From positions 14,649,719 through 14,713,718 of the forward strand of contig CM077034.1 in the NCBI GenBank assembly GCA_039090855.1: DNA of 64,000 nucleotides, read 5' to 3'. The DNA is from Macrothele yani. Taxonomy: Eukaryota; Arthropoda; Arachnida; Araneae; Macrothelidae. How positions within the stretch are numbered: the first letter of the stretch is position 1; each line of letters starts with the position of its first letter. Below are positions 1 through 9,464 of the stretch, piece by piece. The position numbers and the translations under genes are program-made. Under the pieces are notes generated by a model. It saw only the letters and a program-made list of their open reading frames with translations. It made no database searches and had not been told where the DNA came from.

Positions 1-89
1 AATCTTCCCTCAGGGGTGGGTAGTCCGGATCCGAGGACTCCTTCCCCTCTACTTACGCTATGATTCTTAGTCGCGTTGTGTAAACATAC

Positions 90-868
90 ACGAGATTCTT
101 CCGCGGATTCGAGGAATTCCGTTTTATTTATTTATTTATTTATTTTTTTTTTTTTTTCATCATTTGGGGATCTCGAGATCGATGCAAAACTGAAGAGAAA
201 TTTAGGAGGATTAGTCGTGCGGGGGAGGGGGGGGTGTCGTTTTTTGATCTGGGGATGGTATTTCGTTTTTCAAAACTTTAGAAAACAGAAGTTGAACGGA
301 TTGAAATTTTTTTCCGTAATCGTGATTTTTCGTGGTTTCTTCTGCACCGTATTATTGTTAAGTATAATTTTATTTCATAAATGTTTGCATTTTGGCTTGA
401 TAATAGAAGACACATTCCGAAAATGGAAGTTGGCGCGAAATTTTCCCTGTCATCTTGAGGCATGAGATTCTTAAGTGGATTCTACGAATTCCGCCATTTT
501 CGTCGTCATTTCGATGGTTCTCAAGATCGATGCCGAACTGAACAGAAATTTGGGAGGGATTGGTGGTGGGGGGGGGGGGGGGTTGTTTTCCGTCGGTGGG
601 CGGAATTCTGACTTCCAAAACTTTTGGAAACTGAGGTTAGACGGAGTGAAGGTTGCTCCTGTAATCGTAATCCTTTTTACTCGCAGTGTTTCTTCAACCC
701 AGTAGTATTGTTAAATGTAATTTTATTCCGTAAATATTTGTTTTGCAGCTTCAAAATGGAGGAAAACTTTCCTAAAACGGAAGTCGTCCAGAGCGTAGAT
801 TTCGCCGGTAGTCGTAATTTGTTTTCTCCACGATGTTACAATTTATCCTGTGTTGCTGTTAAATGTAA

Positions 869-870
<2 letters not shown>
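90..870. repeat. Tandemly duplicated ~373-bp repeat, two diverged copies
   Basis: Copy one (about 92-464) and copy two (about 465-870) share the same order of blocks: GAGATTCTT near the start, a GATCGATGC block, a poly-G tract, a CAAAACTTT block and a GTAATCGT block. Each copy carries its own T-rich or G-rich homopolymer (T-run near 145-160, G-run near 568-582). Short frames through it differ between copies and match no domain I know, so I treat it as noncoding repeat. Confidence 0.6.

Positions 871-871
<1 letters not shown>

Positions 872-902
<31 letters not shown>
872..902. repeat. (TA)n microsatellite
   Basis: About 15 TA units directly precede the 5' truncation point of the family A LINE. 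Microsatellites commonly mark the ends of retrotransposed copies, but here the truncated 5' end abuts it. Confidence 0.85.
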
Positions 903-905
<3 letters not shown>

Positions 906-1820
906 TGGAAAGGGAGTGAGACAAGGTGACACCATATTTCCGAAGCTTTTAATGCCACATTGGAAAATGTCTTTCAATCACTGAACTGGGAAAACAAAGG
1001 GATAAAGATTAATGGAGATTATCTAACCCACCTTCGTTTTGCTGATGACATAGTCATTTTTGCAACTACCCCATCAGAGCTGCAGAGTATGATCCAGGAA
1101 CTTGCTGACAAGAGTAAAGAAGTGGGATTAAAAATGAACTTTCAGAAGACAAAAGTGATGTTCAATGCTTTTACAAGAAATGAAGATTTATCGATTGATG
1201 GAGAAAAGCTGGAGATAACAGACACGTACGTTTATCTTGGACAGCAGATATCAAGTGAGGGTCACATTGATGAAGAAATTAATCGGCGTACAAAACTTGC
1301 CTGGAGAGCTTTTGGAAGAAACAGCATAAATTTCAAGAGCAATATGCCATTATGTCTTAAAACAAAAGTGTTTGATCAATGCATCCTTCCAGTGCTTATG
1401 TATGGTGCAGAGACGTGGACCTTAGCTAAAAGAGACATACAAAGGCTGCAGACAACTCAAAGCAGCATGGAGAGGTGCATGCTTGGTGTAACCAGGAGAG
1501 ATAAGAAGAGGAACACGTGGATCCGAAAAATGACAAGAGTGGAAGACATCATGATCAGAGTTAAATCCCTGAAATGGCAATGGGCTGGACATACTGCCAG
1601 AAGGACAGACCATCGATGGACAGCCGAAATTTTAGATTGGATTCCAAGGGACAGGAAAAGACCCAGAAGAAGACCACATGGAAGATGGGTGGATGAAATT
1701 CGAAAGTATGCGGAAGTGACATGGAGGAGACTGGCACAAGACAGACCGTTGTGGAGGAAACTTGGGGAGACCTTCGTCCAGCAGTGGATTGATAATGGTT
1801 GACAATGATGATGATGCTGA
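903..1820 (+). mobile_element. RTE-like LINE (family A), 5'-truncated copy 1, RT C-terminal half
   Basis: This is the 3' part of a non-LTR retrotransposon. It starts inside reverse-transcriptase motif B (IGKGVRQGDTI), has a 1-nt deletion near 948 relative to the copy at 16.8-18.0 kb, and is open from 960 to 1802. The catalytic FADDIVIF box lies near 1036-1059. The C-terminal part has the basic WAGHTARR and GRWVDEIRKYA blocks typical of RTE-class endonuclease-RT proteins and ends in QQWIDNG. The 3' end is a TTGACA(ATG)n tail, as in RTE elements. The copy is dead on arrival: the endonuclease and the RT fingers are absent. Other family A pieces lie at 16.8-18.0, 28.0-28.25 and 29.4-29.8 kb. Confidence 0.9.
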
Positions 1821-1876
1821 TTTACTGAAAATACGGTAAGATGTGTGCTCAAATCTTGCAACAATTTCTAGAAGGT

Positions 1877-1899
1877 AAAAAAAAAAAAAAAAAAAAAAT
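1877..1899. repeat. Poly-A tract
   Basis: A run of about 22 A lies 60 bp downstream of the LINE A tail. It could be a retroposon tail, but no body is recognisable to its left. Confidence 0.6.
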
Positions 1900-1999
1900 T
1901 AAAATCATTTAGGAAAAAGTTATTTGTCAAATGAGCATGGAACATATTAATTCCAAACTTTCGGTTACATTTGTTGGACATTCCAATAAACTTGTCTTT

Positions 2000-2371
2000 G
2001 GGCTAGCCTTCAGATTATCAGCGCATCAAGTAGTTCTGTACATTTCGTGCGAATTCTTGTTTTAATTAGGACACTGATATTATTTTTTTGAAGAAAAGTG
2101 ACATTTGTTTTACGGAAATGAAATGTTGATTAATAAATAACGTAATTATTTATTGCCAGTTTCTTTGTCTAGTTAACCTTAGTACTTGATACGCTGATAA
2201 TATATGTACATCTCCCCCCCCCCTTTTTTTTTTTTTTCAATTTGAACCTACTAACTACGAGTTTTGTAAAGAAAAATAACTATTACTTTATGGAAATGAA
2301 ATGTTGAATGGCAGTTAATACCATTATTTAAACGACAATAAATAATGAGCAGATAATCGGAAGGCTAGTCC
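2000..2371. mobile_element. Small inverted-repeat element (MITE-like)
   Basis: The left end GGGCTAGCCTTCAGATTATC is matched by the reverse complement of the right end (GGACTAGCCTTCCGATTATC), about 17 of 20 positions. A second internal inverted pair lies at about 2014-2034 and 2182-2202 (ATCAGCGCATCAAGTA against TACTTGATACGCTGAT). There is no coding capacity. The segment also holds two versions of a TTACGGAAATGAAATGTTGA block. Superfamily unassigned. Confidence 0.45.
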
Positions 2372-2404
2372 TTAAATTTTACTCCGCCAATAAAAAAAAA
2401 AAAA

Positions 2405-2690
2405 TAATAACTGCTAACAATTCACTAAATTATAATTGTATTTACAACGAAAGCAGAAAATGCTTTCATGCGAACAGTTAGGCTTAACTACCCTTTTAAT
2501 TCACGGTGGGTTGAAAATTCTTCAACGGAAGAAATCCGTCTTCTTCTAAAGCTTTCACCTTCAGGAGAGCTGAAAACAGTGACTTTTGGATGTGCTTTGT
2601 AATTAGATCTATATAAAGGCACTCAATATTTTCCAGGCATGTTGTATAAAAATGCTTACTCACGTGCACGACTACCGAAAGCTCAATACT
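2405..2690. other. AT-rich intergenic or intronic DNA, nothing recognised
   Basis: No open frame with recognisable similarity, no terminal repeats and no tandem structure seen. Confidence 0.5.
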
Positions 2691-2739
2691 GATCAATGCC
2701 GCAAGAACGCGAAGCTAACATCGGCATTCCCTTTACGCT

Positions 2740-3131
2740 TGTCCTTTGACCTCTCTGGAGAGACGGATTGCGATGGCCCCTTTGACAGTGACGTCACACT
2801 CCTTCGTAGTTCGCGCACAGCGGCTTTCTCTCCAGTTGGTTTCGACCCTGAGCGGTGATCATCTTCGATGCTGCTTCGGCTCCTCCCCCAAAAGCTGCGA
2901 TGCCCAGCGAGAAATTGTGCTTCGATCAAGAGTTCCTTCCCCACGAACTTCTTGCAAGGGAGTGTGGATCTGTGTCGGAGTCCTCCCTGCAGAGTTTCTA
3001 TTTTCGCGTACGAGAGCTGGTCTAACGTTGTGACTCGACCTGAGGAGCTCTGCACGCTTCAATTTAATGATAGCTCGTCGTTCTGACGCCGCTTCGTTGC
3101 TGGGAGTGTGACCTTGACATGACGCAGTCAT
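2740..3131 (-). pseudogene. Mariner-like transposase N-terminal (HTH) relic
   Basis: Two overlapping minus-strand frames (2859-3131 and 2693-3055) read together as the DNA-binding region of a mariner-like transposase. The upstream part contains SERRAIIKLKRAE and STISRWAS; the downstream part contains SSIEDDHRSG, the linker signature (IEDDxRSGRP type) after the second helix-turn-helix. At least one frameshift separates them and no catalytic domain follows. Family assignment rests on these motifs only; no terminal repeats were found. Confidence 0.5.
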
Positions 3132-3511
3132 TTTCCCGATATCATCATCCGCTTCTTTTTTAGACTAACGTGTGCAGATTTTTTGTTATTACCCTCGTAG
3201 ACGCCATTTTTTTATTTCTGTGTTATGTCTTAATTTGTTTTGGTAGCCTATTTATCCGTGACGCATGTATTTTTATTTTTCAGTATTCATATGTGTTAAA
3301 CATTACGAAATGAACTCTTGAGAACTTATAACGCTAATATTCATGTTTCAGAAGATCACGATGGTTCTTCGATGGAATATACAACGAAATTTCAAGGCAA
3401 TGCAGTAATGGTGAAATTTTTTTTTATCAGCAATGCCATAATGGTGAGTACAAATTGACATCTGATTTTCTGTTTAAAATTGAAAACTGTGTAAAACATT
3501 TTTGGTGGTTA
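3132..3511. other. AT-rich DNA, nothing recognised
   Basis: No coding or repeat structure seen apart from two similar GCAATGC(C)ATAATGGTG blocks at about 3398-3412 and 3430-3446. Confidence 0.5.
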
Positions 3512-3513
3512 TA

Positions 3514-4722
3514 CACTGAAGAGCAATTGAATTCCAGATACCTGTCTAGTAACGTGTAGCACCACCTTTCGCCCTGATGACTGCGGCAATTCGTCTCGGC
3601 ATGGACTCGACAAGACACCGGAAGCGTTGGGAAGCCATACGGATCCACGACTCCTGAACAAGCTCCCACAGTTCACGAAGATTTGATGGAGGGGGGGGGG
3701 GTCATCTCTCTCGATGGCATCACAGATGTGCCCGAGGGGATTGAGGTCAGGTGATCTAGCTGGCCAAAGAATCGATGTCACGTCGGTGGAGTGTTAATCC
3801 AACCATTCGGATACAATTCGGGAGCTGCATTGTCTTGTTGCAGGATGAGGTCACCAGTGGGATGTTGAAGACGCACAAACGGGAGCAAATGCTCGTCCAG
3901 GATATCCCGGTAACGTTGACCTGTGAGGAACGATATCGCACGTACCAGGGGTCCCATTTCAGTCCACGTAAACAGTCCTGAGACGAGAATGCCACTCCCA
4001 CCAGCTTGAAGAGTACCCTGCTGGCAAGAAGGATCCATCGCTTCATGTGGTTTGCGCCGTACTCGTATCCTGCCATCCGCATATGTACCATTGTGAATCT
4101 CGACTCATCAGTTCAGGCAACATTTCCCCACATGTCTGGGGTCCAGTGGCGATGTTCCCGCGCCCATGCTAATCTTTGCACCCTGTGATGTGCGGTCAGC
4201 AGCGGTACCCTCGTGGGACGATGGCTTCTGTACCCCATAGCGAGGAGATGGTTCTGGATGGTGTGGTTGCTTACACGTTTTTGTGCACCAGTGTTAAAAA
4301 AATCACCGAGTGATTTCTTGCACTGTGGCCCGTCTATCCGCTGTTATAATGCGATCTAGCCGACGATGACCCCGCTCATCCACACGCTGTTGTCCACGGC
4401 AGTTGGCCCTTGCAGGGATGGTTTTACCGTATTCGATGTACTCACGGTGCACCCGTGACACAGTGGCTCGTCAAAATCCCAGAGCCTGCACGACTTCCCA
4501 GATGGAGTGACCCATTTGTCGGGCCCCGACAATTTGTCCACGATCAAATGCGCTTAGATCCTTCGTTTTACCCATACTGAGCATGACTCTTACTGATTCC
4601 CGTCGCTGCCCTCCTTATATTGTCGGATCGCTGCATACGTCATGTCGTTTCCGTTTACAGGGCCGCCCACAGCGCCACATCTGCATAACGCAAGCTGTCT
4701 CTAATGCAATTGCTCTTCAGTG
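3514..4722 (-). mobile_element. Tc1-like transposon, family T1 copy 1 (inactive)
   Basis: The element is flanked by TA (3512-3513 and 4723-4724) and has terminal inverted repeats beginning CACTGAAGAGCAATTG. The transposase lies on the minus strand in several broken frames: WTDESRF with the first catalytic Asp (4091-3756 frame), LQQDNAAPE with the second (4038-3778 frame) and WPARSPDLNPLGH at the third site (3781-3509 frame). The third motif reads NPLGH, where intact Tc1 proteins have NPIEH, so the final acidic residue is lost as well as the frame. A poly-G run near 3690-3699 contributes a frameshift. A plus-strand copy of the same family is at 14781-15968. Confidence 0.92.
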
Positions 4723-4788
4723 TATATAGAGGGCCACCAATTTATATATCCTTTGGAAGTAATTCAAGCACAATTGTGAACACTATTT

Positions 4789-4908
4789 GGCATTAACGGC
4801 ATCCATTCACTCAGACTAAGTAGTACAACTCTAGATATACCACAGACATTTGACGTGGACCAGGAACATCAAACAGAGGTCATCGCTTTTTCCACATTCA
4901 TATGTTAA
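4789..4908. repeat. Left copy of a ~117-bp direct repeat flanking the TTAA element
   Basis: The segment starting TTAACGGCATCCATTCACTC is repeated at 6665-6780 on the other side of the foldback element, with the same order of blocks (CAACTCTAGATAT, GACATTTGACGTGGACC, GGAACATCA). Its inner end contains the TTAA that borders the inserted element. Confidence 0.75.
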
Positions 4909-6664
4909 GGTGGACGTCAAGTAATTTTGCTTCCTATACTTCCAATGGAAAAACTTTTGTACACATTTCCTTCACAATTAATGCGTTTCCCAGGATGAAA
5001 ATTTGAACATCGATTAAAATAACTTCATATTATAACTTGGAATACTTAATAGTTTCTAAAACATAACCATAATTAGATTAAAAATCAATAACTTTTCCTT
5101 TGGCGGTGCTGAAACCAGAAAAAAGATGGCGCGACCTGTACTTTGATGGCGTCAGTAGACAAACAAATGTTGGATTGCATAATTATGGTTATGGTTTATA
5201 AAATATTGAGTATTCCAAGTTATAAAATGAAGTTATTTTAATCGATGTTCAAATTTTCATTCTTGGGAACGCATTAATTGTCCAGAAAAAAGATGGCGCG
5301 ACCTGTACTCTGATGACGTCAGTAGACAAATGTTGGATTGCATAATTATGGTTATGTTTTAGAAAATATTAAAGTTATAAAATGAAGCTATTTTAATCGA
5401 TGTTCAAATTTTCATCCTTCGGAACGCATTTAAATTGTCCAGAAAAAAGACGCCGTGTCCTGTAGTTTGATGACGTCAGTAGACAAACAAATGTTGGATT
5501 GCATAATTATGGTTATGTTTTAGAAAATATTAAGTATTCCCAGTTATAAAATGAAGCTATTTTAATCTATGTTCAAATTTTCATCCTTGGGAACGCATTA
5601 ATTGTCCAGAAAAAAGATGGCGCGACCTGTACTCTGATGACGTCAGTAGACAAATGTTGGATTGCATAATTATAGTTATGTTTTAGGAAATATTAAGTAT
5701 TCCAAGTTATAAAATGAAGCTTTTTTAATCGATGTTCAAATTTTCATCCTTCGGAACGTATTTAAATTGTCCAGAAAAAAGACGCCGTGACCTGTACTTT
5801 GATGACGTCAGTAGACAAACAAATGTTGGATTGCATAATTATGGTTATGTTTTATAAAATATTGAGTATTCCAAGTTATAAAATGAAGTTATTTTAATCG
5901 ATGTTCAAATTTTCATTCTTGGGAACGCATTAATTGTCCAGAAAAAAAGATGGCGCGACCTGTACTCTGATGATGTCAGTAGACAAATGTTGGATTGCAT
6001 AATTATGGTTATGTTTTAGAAAATATTAAGTATTCCAAGTTATAAAATGAAGCTATTTTAATCGATGTTCAAATTTTCATCCTTGGGAACGCGCTAATTG
6101 TCCAGAAAAAAGATGGCGCGACCTGTACTTTGATGACGTCAGTAGACAAACAAATGTTGGATTGCATAATTATGGTTATGTTTTATAAAATATTGAGTAT
6201 TCCAAGTTATAAAATGAAGTTATTTTAATCGATGTTCAAATTTTCATTCTTGGGAACGCATTAATTGTCCAGTAAAAAAGATGGCGCGACCTGTACTCTG
6301 ATGACGTCAGTAGACAAATGTTGGATTGCATAATTATGGTTATGTTTTAGAAAATATTAAGTATTCCAAGTTATAAAATGAAGCTATTTTAATCGATGTT
6401 CAAATTTTCATCCTTGGGAACGCGCTAATTGTCCAGAAAAAAGATGGCGCGACCTGTACTTTGATGACGTCAGTAGACAAACAAATGTTGGATTGCATAA
6501 CTATATTTATGTTTTAGAATATATTAAGTATTCCCAGTTATAAAATGAAGCTATTGTAATCGATGTTCAAATTTTCATCCTTGGGAACGCATTAAATGTG
6601 AAGAAAATGTGTACAGAAGTTTTCCCATTGGAAGTATAGGAAGCAAAATTACTTGACCTCCACC
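4909..6664. mobile_element. TTAA-flanked foldback element with internal ~165-bp tandem repeats
   Basis: Terminal inverted repeats read GGTGGACGTCAAGTAATTTT on the left and GGTGGAGGTCAAGTAATTTT on the reverse complement of the right. Both ends are bounded by TTAA (4905-4908 and 6665-6668), the target duplication expected of piggyBac-type elements. The interior is about nine tandem copies of a 157-169 bp unit, each with AAGATGGCGCGACCTG, TGATGACGTCAG and TTGGATTGCATAATTATGG. Units alternate between two forms (TTTATAAAATATTGAG and TTTAGAAAATATTAAG), giving a dimeric period of about 331 bp. There is no transposase, so it would be non-autonomous. Superfamily is inferred from TTAA alone. Confidence 0.75.
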
Positions 6665-6860
6665 TTAACGGCATCCATTCACTCAGACTTAGAAACACAA
6701 CTCTAGATATTTCAGACATTTGACGTGGACCAGGAACATCAGAAGTCATCGTTTTTCTCACATTCACATATTAAATATCATATGTTGAACAGTGGGAATT
6801 TTTCCGTGACTCACTTATGAACGTGGAAAGAGCGATGCCCTCTGTTTGATGTCTAGATAT
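6665..6860. repeat. Right copy of the flanking direct repeat plus an inverted fragment
   Basis: 6665-6780 repeats 4789-4908. Beyond it, 6792-6860 (GTGACTCACTTATGAACGTG, then AGAGCGATGCCCTCTGTTTG) is an inverted version of the block GACCTCTGTTTGATGTTCC read on the other strand of 4860-4900. The same dispersed family reappears at about 9170-9225 and 9465-9520. Confidence 0.6.
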
Positions 6861-7000
6861 ACCATTCTTAATCTCTCTACTAAAAATGATCAAAAGAATA
6901 TTTGCATTTTTACATAATGGGATGCATGATAAAGAATGAAGTTGAACGAATGAATAATAGATTTTGTGTAAACATCATGAAGTATACGTCTCTTGAGAGC

Positions 7001-7042
<42 letters not shown>

Positions 7043-7192
7043 CGACATCCACCTTGCAGGCGAACGTAGCTAAATAGTTCAAAACTCCATCTCATGGGCG
7101 ACGGCAACAATTTAATCTGTTGCATTCACTGTTCAACATAGAAACTGCCACCTCAGGAAGTACACTGGTGTCCAAAATTAATGTCCAGAAAG
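6861..7192. other. Unassigned DNA with a GA microsatellite
   Basis: Only a (GA)n run of about 18 units at 7003-7039 stands out; no gene or repeat family is otherwise recognised. Confidence 0.6.
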
Positions 7193-7480
7193 CAGGGGCG
7201 GTTCGTCATTAAAGGCCAGAAGGGCCGGGCCCCACCTAAAAATTTCTATTTTTTAAAATATTTTTTTTTGCCCTGATTCTTATTCTCTCTCTCTCTTAAC
7301 TACATGGTGATAAACCTTTCCCTTCAAAAACCATTACCTAAGGGGAAAAGTTTCCTTCAGAAACGAAAAACTATTCCCTGAGGAAAGAGATCACGTTCAG
7401 AGTGTGAGGTTATTGGGGCCCAGCTCCAACAGGCCCCAGTAACATCACTACGCAAGCGAAATGGAGACGATTTCCTCCCC
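7193..7480. mobile_element. Possible hAT-like terminal fragment
   Basis: The block CAGGGGCGGTTCGTC at 7193 resembles the CAGGGGCGG ends of several hAT families, and GGGCCC-rich segments follow at 7229-7245 and 7416-7440, as in such subterminal regions. The other end and a target duplication were not found, so this is tentative. Confidence 0.3.
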
Positions 7481-7809
7481 GTCTCATTCAGTATGATGAC
7501 CTACATACAACACTGCCTTAACCGTGTGTGCAGAGAAAGCTGTGGGGCCATATCTATCTGGCCCCGCGCTAATTTGATTGGCCGGGAGAGTATCCATTTC
7601 CTTAACGCAGTGGGTTGACAGAGAAGCTTACCCCGACCAAGCTCAAGGGTAGCGGGAGGGTTTCAAATGTCGTAGCAAAGTTCAGTTAGTTGTTTTTTCT
7701 GTGTGTGTCTCTCTCGGTGATGTGTTGTTCCTTTGTGTCGTGACTTTTTTGCTTGTCGAGTACAATGAATGGAGTGGATATTTTGTTAAAATATCCGTTC
7801 TTTGCTTTA

Positions 7810-7980
7810 AATCTGGAAGAAAAGCTTCACTTAAAAAAAAACTCAAGTGCATATCACCCCAAGAATTTTTAGTTTGAGCTTCACTTAAAAAAAACACAGT
7901 GCTCATCATCCCAAGAATTTGAGCCGAAAAGCTTCACTTAAAAAAAACTATGTGCTTATCAGCCCAAGAATTTGAGTTTC
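7810..7980. repeat. Three-copy ~60-bp tandem repeat
   Basis: Three copies of GCTTCACTTAAAAAAAA followed by a TGCxTATCA-type block and CCAAGAATTT occupy this stretch, diverged by several substitutions. The downstream (AAAT)n run at about 8051-8071 is a separate simple repeat. Confidence 0.7.
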
Positions 7981-8071
7981 CAAGAGTATGAAGTTCACAA
8001 AGCGCTTTGCAGAACTAATTTCAGTTTTAACTGAGAGGATTTTCTATGTTAAAAATAAATAAATAAATAAA

Positions 8072-8660
8072 TGAGAAAACCTGTAAGTATAATTTGCACA
8101 GGAGTACATATATGTTTTTAGGTTTCACAAGTTTTTTAAAAAAAAAGGTTAAACCTTTCAAATAATGCAAATGGTAGTATTGTTTTCATTCTATATGGGA
8201 CGAAATTCATGAAACATTCCCTCCCTGCATATATTTGGAGTTATTATTTTTTCACAACATTTTTTTATCCTGTGATTATTCCTCAGTTGAGAAATCTGAA
8301 GAAACACAAAGCACAACTAACATAAATTAATGCTCATATGTTTTAAGGTAAACATTTTATTTAAGGAGTTTTAACATTTTTCTGTTAATAATTATGCATT
8401 CTATTCTGAGGAAATTTTTTTCGCGTGCAATACAATAGTTGACACATTCCTGCCCGATTTGGGCATTTATTGTGCGTCAAGGGGGTAAACAGAGGCAGAG
8501 TAAAGGAATCTTGGGGGTAGGGTGGGGCAGGGGTGCAGAATTTGTCCGAACTCGCGAACGAGGTTCGGGGGAAATTAAGGCAGCTCTGGGGAAATTTTTG
8601 CCCGCGGGTAAGATAATAATAGTAGTAATAATATTGTACCTTGTGCACAATTAAAAACTG
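8072..8660. other. Noncoding DNA containing a G-quadruplex motif
   Basis: No gene is supported. At 8513-8533 the plus strand reads as four G-runs (5, 3, 4 and 4 G) separated by loops of 2, 1 and 2 bases, a strong canonical G-quadruplex-forming pattern. The rest is AT-rich. Confidence 0.6.
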
Positions 8661-9118
8661 GCAGTTCGCCCTCTTTAAGCAATTTCAGTACAAGACGAAT
8701 TCGTTATGAATCCATCCTTTGCTGACCACATTCACCCATACATGCTGATTGTCTTCGCTGGGGCGGATGAGATCTTCCAGAACGACAATGCGACGTGTCA
8801 CGCCGCTAGAAATGTCAGAGAGTGTTTGGAAGAGCACGGCAAAGACTTCAAAGTACTTCCCTGGCCCTCTATTTCCCCAGACTTTAACCCAATTGAGCAT
8901 CTGTAGGACCACCTCGATCGTGTTGTTCGCTCTATGGATCCTCGACCACGCACCCTCCCGCAGCTGTCAGATGCACTGCAGTCAGCATAGCTCCACATAC
9001 CTGTGAACACCTTCCAGTACCTTATTGAGTCACTGCCAGCCTGTCTAACTGCTGTCCGCGCTGCACATGGCAGTTACTCTGGTTATTAGCTGGTGGTCAC
9101 AATAATGTGACTCAACCG
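8661..9118 (+). pseudogene. Tc1-like transposase C-terminal relic
   Basis: The frame from 8706 contains IFQNDNATCHAARNVREC with the second catalytic Asp, followed by WPSISPDFNPIEHL with the terminal Glu of the DD34E triad, then an in-frame stop at 8904. After the stop the continuing frame still resembles a Tc1 C-terminus (LPQLSDALQSA, then ESLPACLTAVRAAHGSYSGY). The N-terminal DNA-binding part and the first Asp are missing and no inverted repeats were seen. Confidence 0.85.
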
Positions 9119-9229
9119 TGTGTATAAATATATACTGCGAGAAAGTGAGAAAATTACACCAAGAAAGAATATCAAACGGTAGTTATCGCTCTTTTCACGT
9201 TTAAAAATGAGTAACGGAAAAATTCTCAT

Positions 9230-9303
9230 GGGCCGCCACCGGGAATCGAACCCAGGGTCTTCCAGTTACGCGCCGGATATGCTTCCGCTACACCACAGCG
9301 GCC
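9230..9303 (-). repeat. tRNA-like repeat (tRNA-derived SINE head or tRNA pseudogene)
   Basis: On the minus strand this 74-nt segment starts GGCCGCTGTGGTGTAGCGG and ends GGTTCGATTCCCGGTGGCGGC plus CC, giving A-box-like and B-box (GGTTCGATTCC) promoter elements. A 7-bp acceptor stem (GGCCGCT with GGCGGCC, last pair T-G), a T stem and a 5-bp anticodon stem (TCCGG/CTGGA) can be drawn. The anticodon loop lacks the usual T33 and there is an extra base before the D stem, so a functional tRNA is unlikely. Confidence 0.6.
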
Positions 9304-9464
9304 TCGAATTCCTTCAGACTCACACAACACTAACTGCCAAGCCAATTTGGCAGGTTGCTTCTTGGAGTCCCGCACAATGCTGAGGATTCACCAAAGATGG
9401 TAAGCAGCAACTGAAGAAATAACTGGGAGGCGAATGAATAATTAATACACACAATTGAAGTGGA

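Noticed and set aside
76..929. Short frames in the 373-bp duplicated repeat
   Set aside because: The frames differ between the two copies and contain low-complexity Phe/Gly runs from homopolymers.
1422..1864. Minus-strand frames over the LINE A copies (also 17650-18048 and 29584-29766)
   Set aside because: The same shadow frames occur opposite every LINE A copy; the plus-sense RT protein explains the conservation.
9230..9303. Functional tRNA gene
   Set aside because: Abnormal D-arm spacing and no T at position 33; a SINE head or pseudogene is more likely.
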